Assembly (NCBI GenBank): GCA_027065815.1
Contig: JAMONL010000153.1
Coordinates: forward strand, 1 to 36,180
Reading direction: 5' to 3'
Length of the DNA stretch: 36,180 bases
DNA from: Sulfurovum sp.
Lineage (GTDB): Bacteria; Campylobacterota; Campylobacteria; Campylobacterales; Sulfurovaceae
Positions 35,135-36,180 of this stretch are shown one piece after another (position 1 is the stretch's first letter; the number at the start of each line of letters is the position of its first letter). Both the position numbers and the translations under genes were made by a program. The notes beneath the pieces are model-generated. The model was not told the DNA's origin and did not search any database. It worked only from the letters and a program-made list of their open reading frames with translations.

Positions 35135-35740
35135 ATGCAAATCAAAATACAACCTATGGGTGCCTATCAGACAAACTGCTACATTGTTACAGTTGACGGG
35201 AAAGACCTCATCATCGATCCGGGGATAGATGCAACCCAGTGGGTAGTGAACAATGTCAGCAACCCTGTTGCTATACTAAACACTCACGGCCACTTCGACC
35301 ATGTCTGGTCCAATGCAGCCGTAAAAGAAGCTTTGAAGATACCTATTTACTGCCCTGAAGGTGATGTCTTCATGCTGACAGATGACCCACTTGGACAAGG
35401 TACACCCAAAAGTATCCCGGATCATATCATTCATGGAGACCAGGAAGTGAATATAGAAGGGATCAAGATAAAATACAGACATTTCCCAGGACATACACCG
35501 GGCTGTTCCGTCATAGAAATAGACGATGTGTGGTTCTCGGGTGACTTCCTTTTCCAGCAATCCATAGGAAGATGGGATTTCCCCTCATCAAGCGGAGAAG
35601 ATATGATAAAAAGTCTGGAGAAAGCCTTGACCATAGAGGGAGACTATACAATCTACCCGGGACATGGTTTGAGTACAACACTCAAAGCTGAACAGAAGGT
35701 CATACCTTTTTGGATAGATCAAGTTAGAAGTACATTGTAA
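35135..35740 (+). CDS. metallo-beta-lactamase-fold hydrolase (glyoxalase II-like)
   Basis: 201 aa; PMGAYQTNCYIVTVDGKDLIIDPG, LNTHGHFDHVWSNAAV, FPGHTPGCSVIEIDDVWFSGDFLFQQSIGRWDFP, IYPGHG. Confidence 0.94.
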   Translation: MQIKIQPMGAYQTNCYIVTVDGKDLIIDPGIDATQWVVNNVSNPVAILNTHGHFDHVWSNAAVKEALKIPIYCPEGDVFMLTDDPLGQGTPKSIPDHIIHGDQEVNIEGIKIKYRHFPGHTPGCSVIEIDDVWFSGDFLFQQSIGRWDFPSSSGEDMIKSLEKALTIEGDYTIYPGHGLSTTLKAEQKVIPFWIDQVRSTL

Positions 35741-35862
35741 ATGCTGTAGAGGTATTATCTTTCGACAATACTAAAATATACAAAAAATAGAGTTAGAATA
35801 AGACAACAAGTTGCTGAAGACCTAAGCAAAGCACGGTATTATCGTGAGGTAAAAAAGGATTG

Positions 35863-35945
35863 ATCACGCGATAAGCGTGCCTGTCATGGCGAACGCCCTT
35901 GAAAGCGCAGCGATTCGAGAGCCATGACGATTTTTTGCTTCGTTT
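35863..35945. repeat. REP/MITE-like imperfect palindromic intergenic element
   Basis: CACGC-GATAA-GCGTG (35865..35879), then GTCATGGC (35883..35890) ... GCCATGAC (35921..35928) around a GC-rich core GAACGCCCTTGAAAGCGCAGCGATTCGAGA, followed by TTTTTT; strong GC contrast with its surroundings. Confidence 0.5.
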
Positions 35946-36033
35946 TTTCTAAAAAAATGAAGAGAGAAACAACACCGCAGTTAAAATAAGAGGGAATAGT
36001 ATTAAATGATAATTAAAAAAAGATTAAATTATC

Positions 36034-36055
36034 TGTTCCCATACAGGTGGGAACA
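36034..36055 (-). terminator. hairpin downstream of the response regulator gene
   Basis: TGTTCCCA-TACAGG-TGGGAACA (8 bp stem); a T-rich tract follows on the minus strand after a short gap. Confidence 0.5.
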
Positions 36056-36066
36056 AGAGGAAAAGA

Positions 36067-36180
36067 TTAATACGAGAATTTATACCCACGTCTACGTACA
36101 GTATGGATCACCTGGAATCCAAGAATACTCTTCAAACGCTTACGTATCTGATTGATCGCAACCTCAACCGTATTGTCAGA
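36067..36180 (-). CDS. C-terminus of an OmpR/PhoB-type response regulator (winged-helix DNA-binding domain; truncated by the window edge)
   Basis: Own translation: SDNTVEVAINQIRKRLKSILGFQVIHTVRRRGYKFSY*, matching the V.V.I..LRKKL......I.TVRG.GY.F pattern of Trans_reg_C. Confidence 0.85.
   Translation of the reverse strand, partial: SDNTVEVAINQIRKRLKSILGFQVIHTVRRRGYKFSY

Noticed and set aside
35741-36066. Possible tRNA, small RNA gene or decayed ORF in the last large intergenic gap
   Set aside because: No cloverleaf or conserved tRNA T-loop found and no coding pattern; only the palindromic element and terminator hairpin are supported.
1-36180. Mobile element, prophage, CRISPR or defence island
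   Set aside because: No transposase, integrase, phage structural, Cas, restriction or toxin-antitoxin genes, and no regularly spaced direct repeats seen; nearly all space is filled by core-type genes.

Overview
The window reads as a mostly chromosomal core region of a Campylobacterota bacterium, probably Sulfurovum-like. That assignment is inferred from the bioA-ppiD-ftsA-ftsZ order, the UPF0323-type lipoprotein, and AT-rich TGnTATAAT promoters. About 31 full-length CDS are supported, plus two CDS truncated by the window edges that are absent from the ORF track: a TonB-receptor plug-like protein at 1..531 (-) and the C-terminus of an OmpR-type response regulator at 36067..36180 (-). I saw no rRNA, tRNA, CRISPR array, transposase or prophage. 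The most interesting candidates are: (i) a lipoprotein with a Gly-zipper and Gly-Gly C-terminus paired with a glutathionylspermidine-synthase-like ATP-grasp ligase just after ftsZ; (ii) a class II aldolase/adducin-fold protein that has lost all its metal-binding histidines; (iii) an orphan autoinducer-synthase/N-acyl-amino-acid-synthase-like GNAT; (iv) a di-haem cytochrome c peroxidase translationally coupled to a PAS-PAS-GGDEF-EAL protein; (v) an overlapping rsmH-ftsL-RND gene chain; (vi) two structured intergenic repeat-like elements. Most of the rest is ordinary housekeeping sequence.
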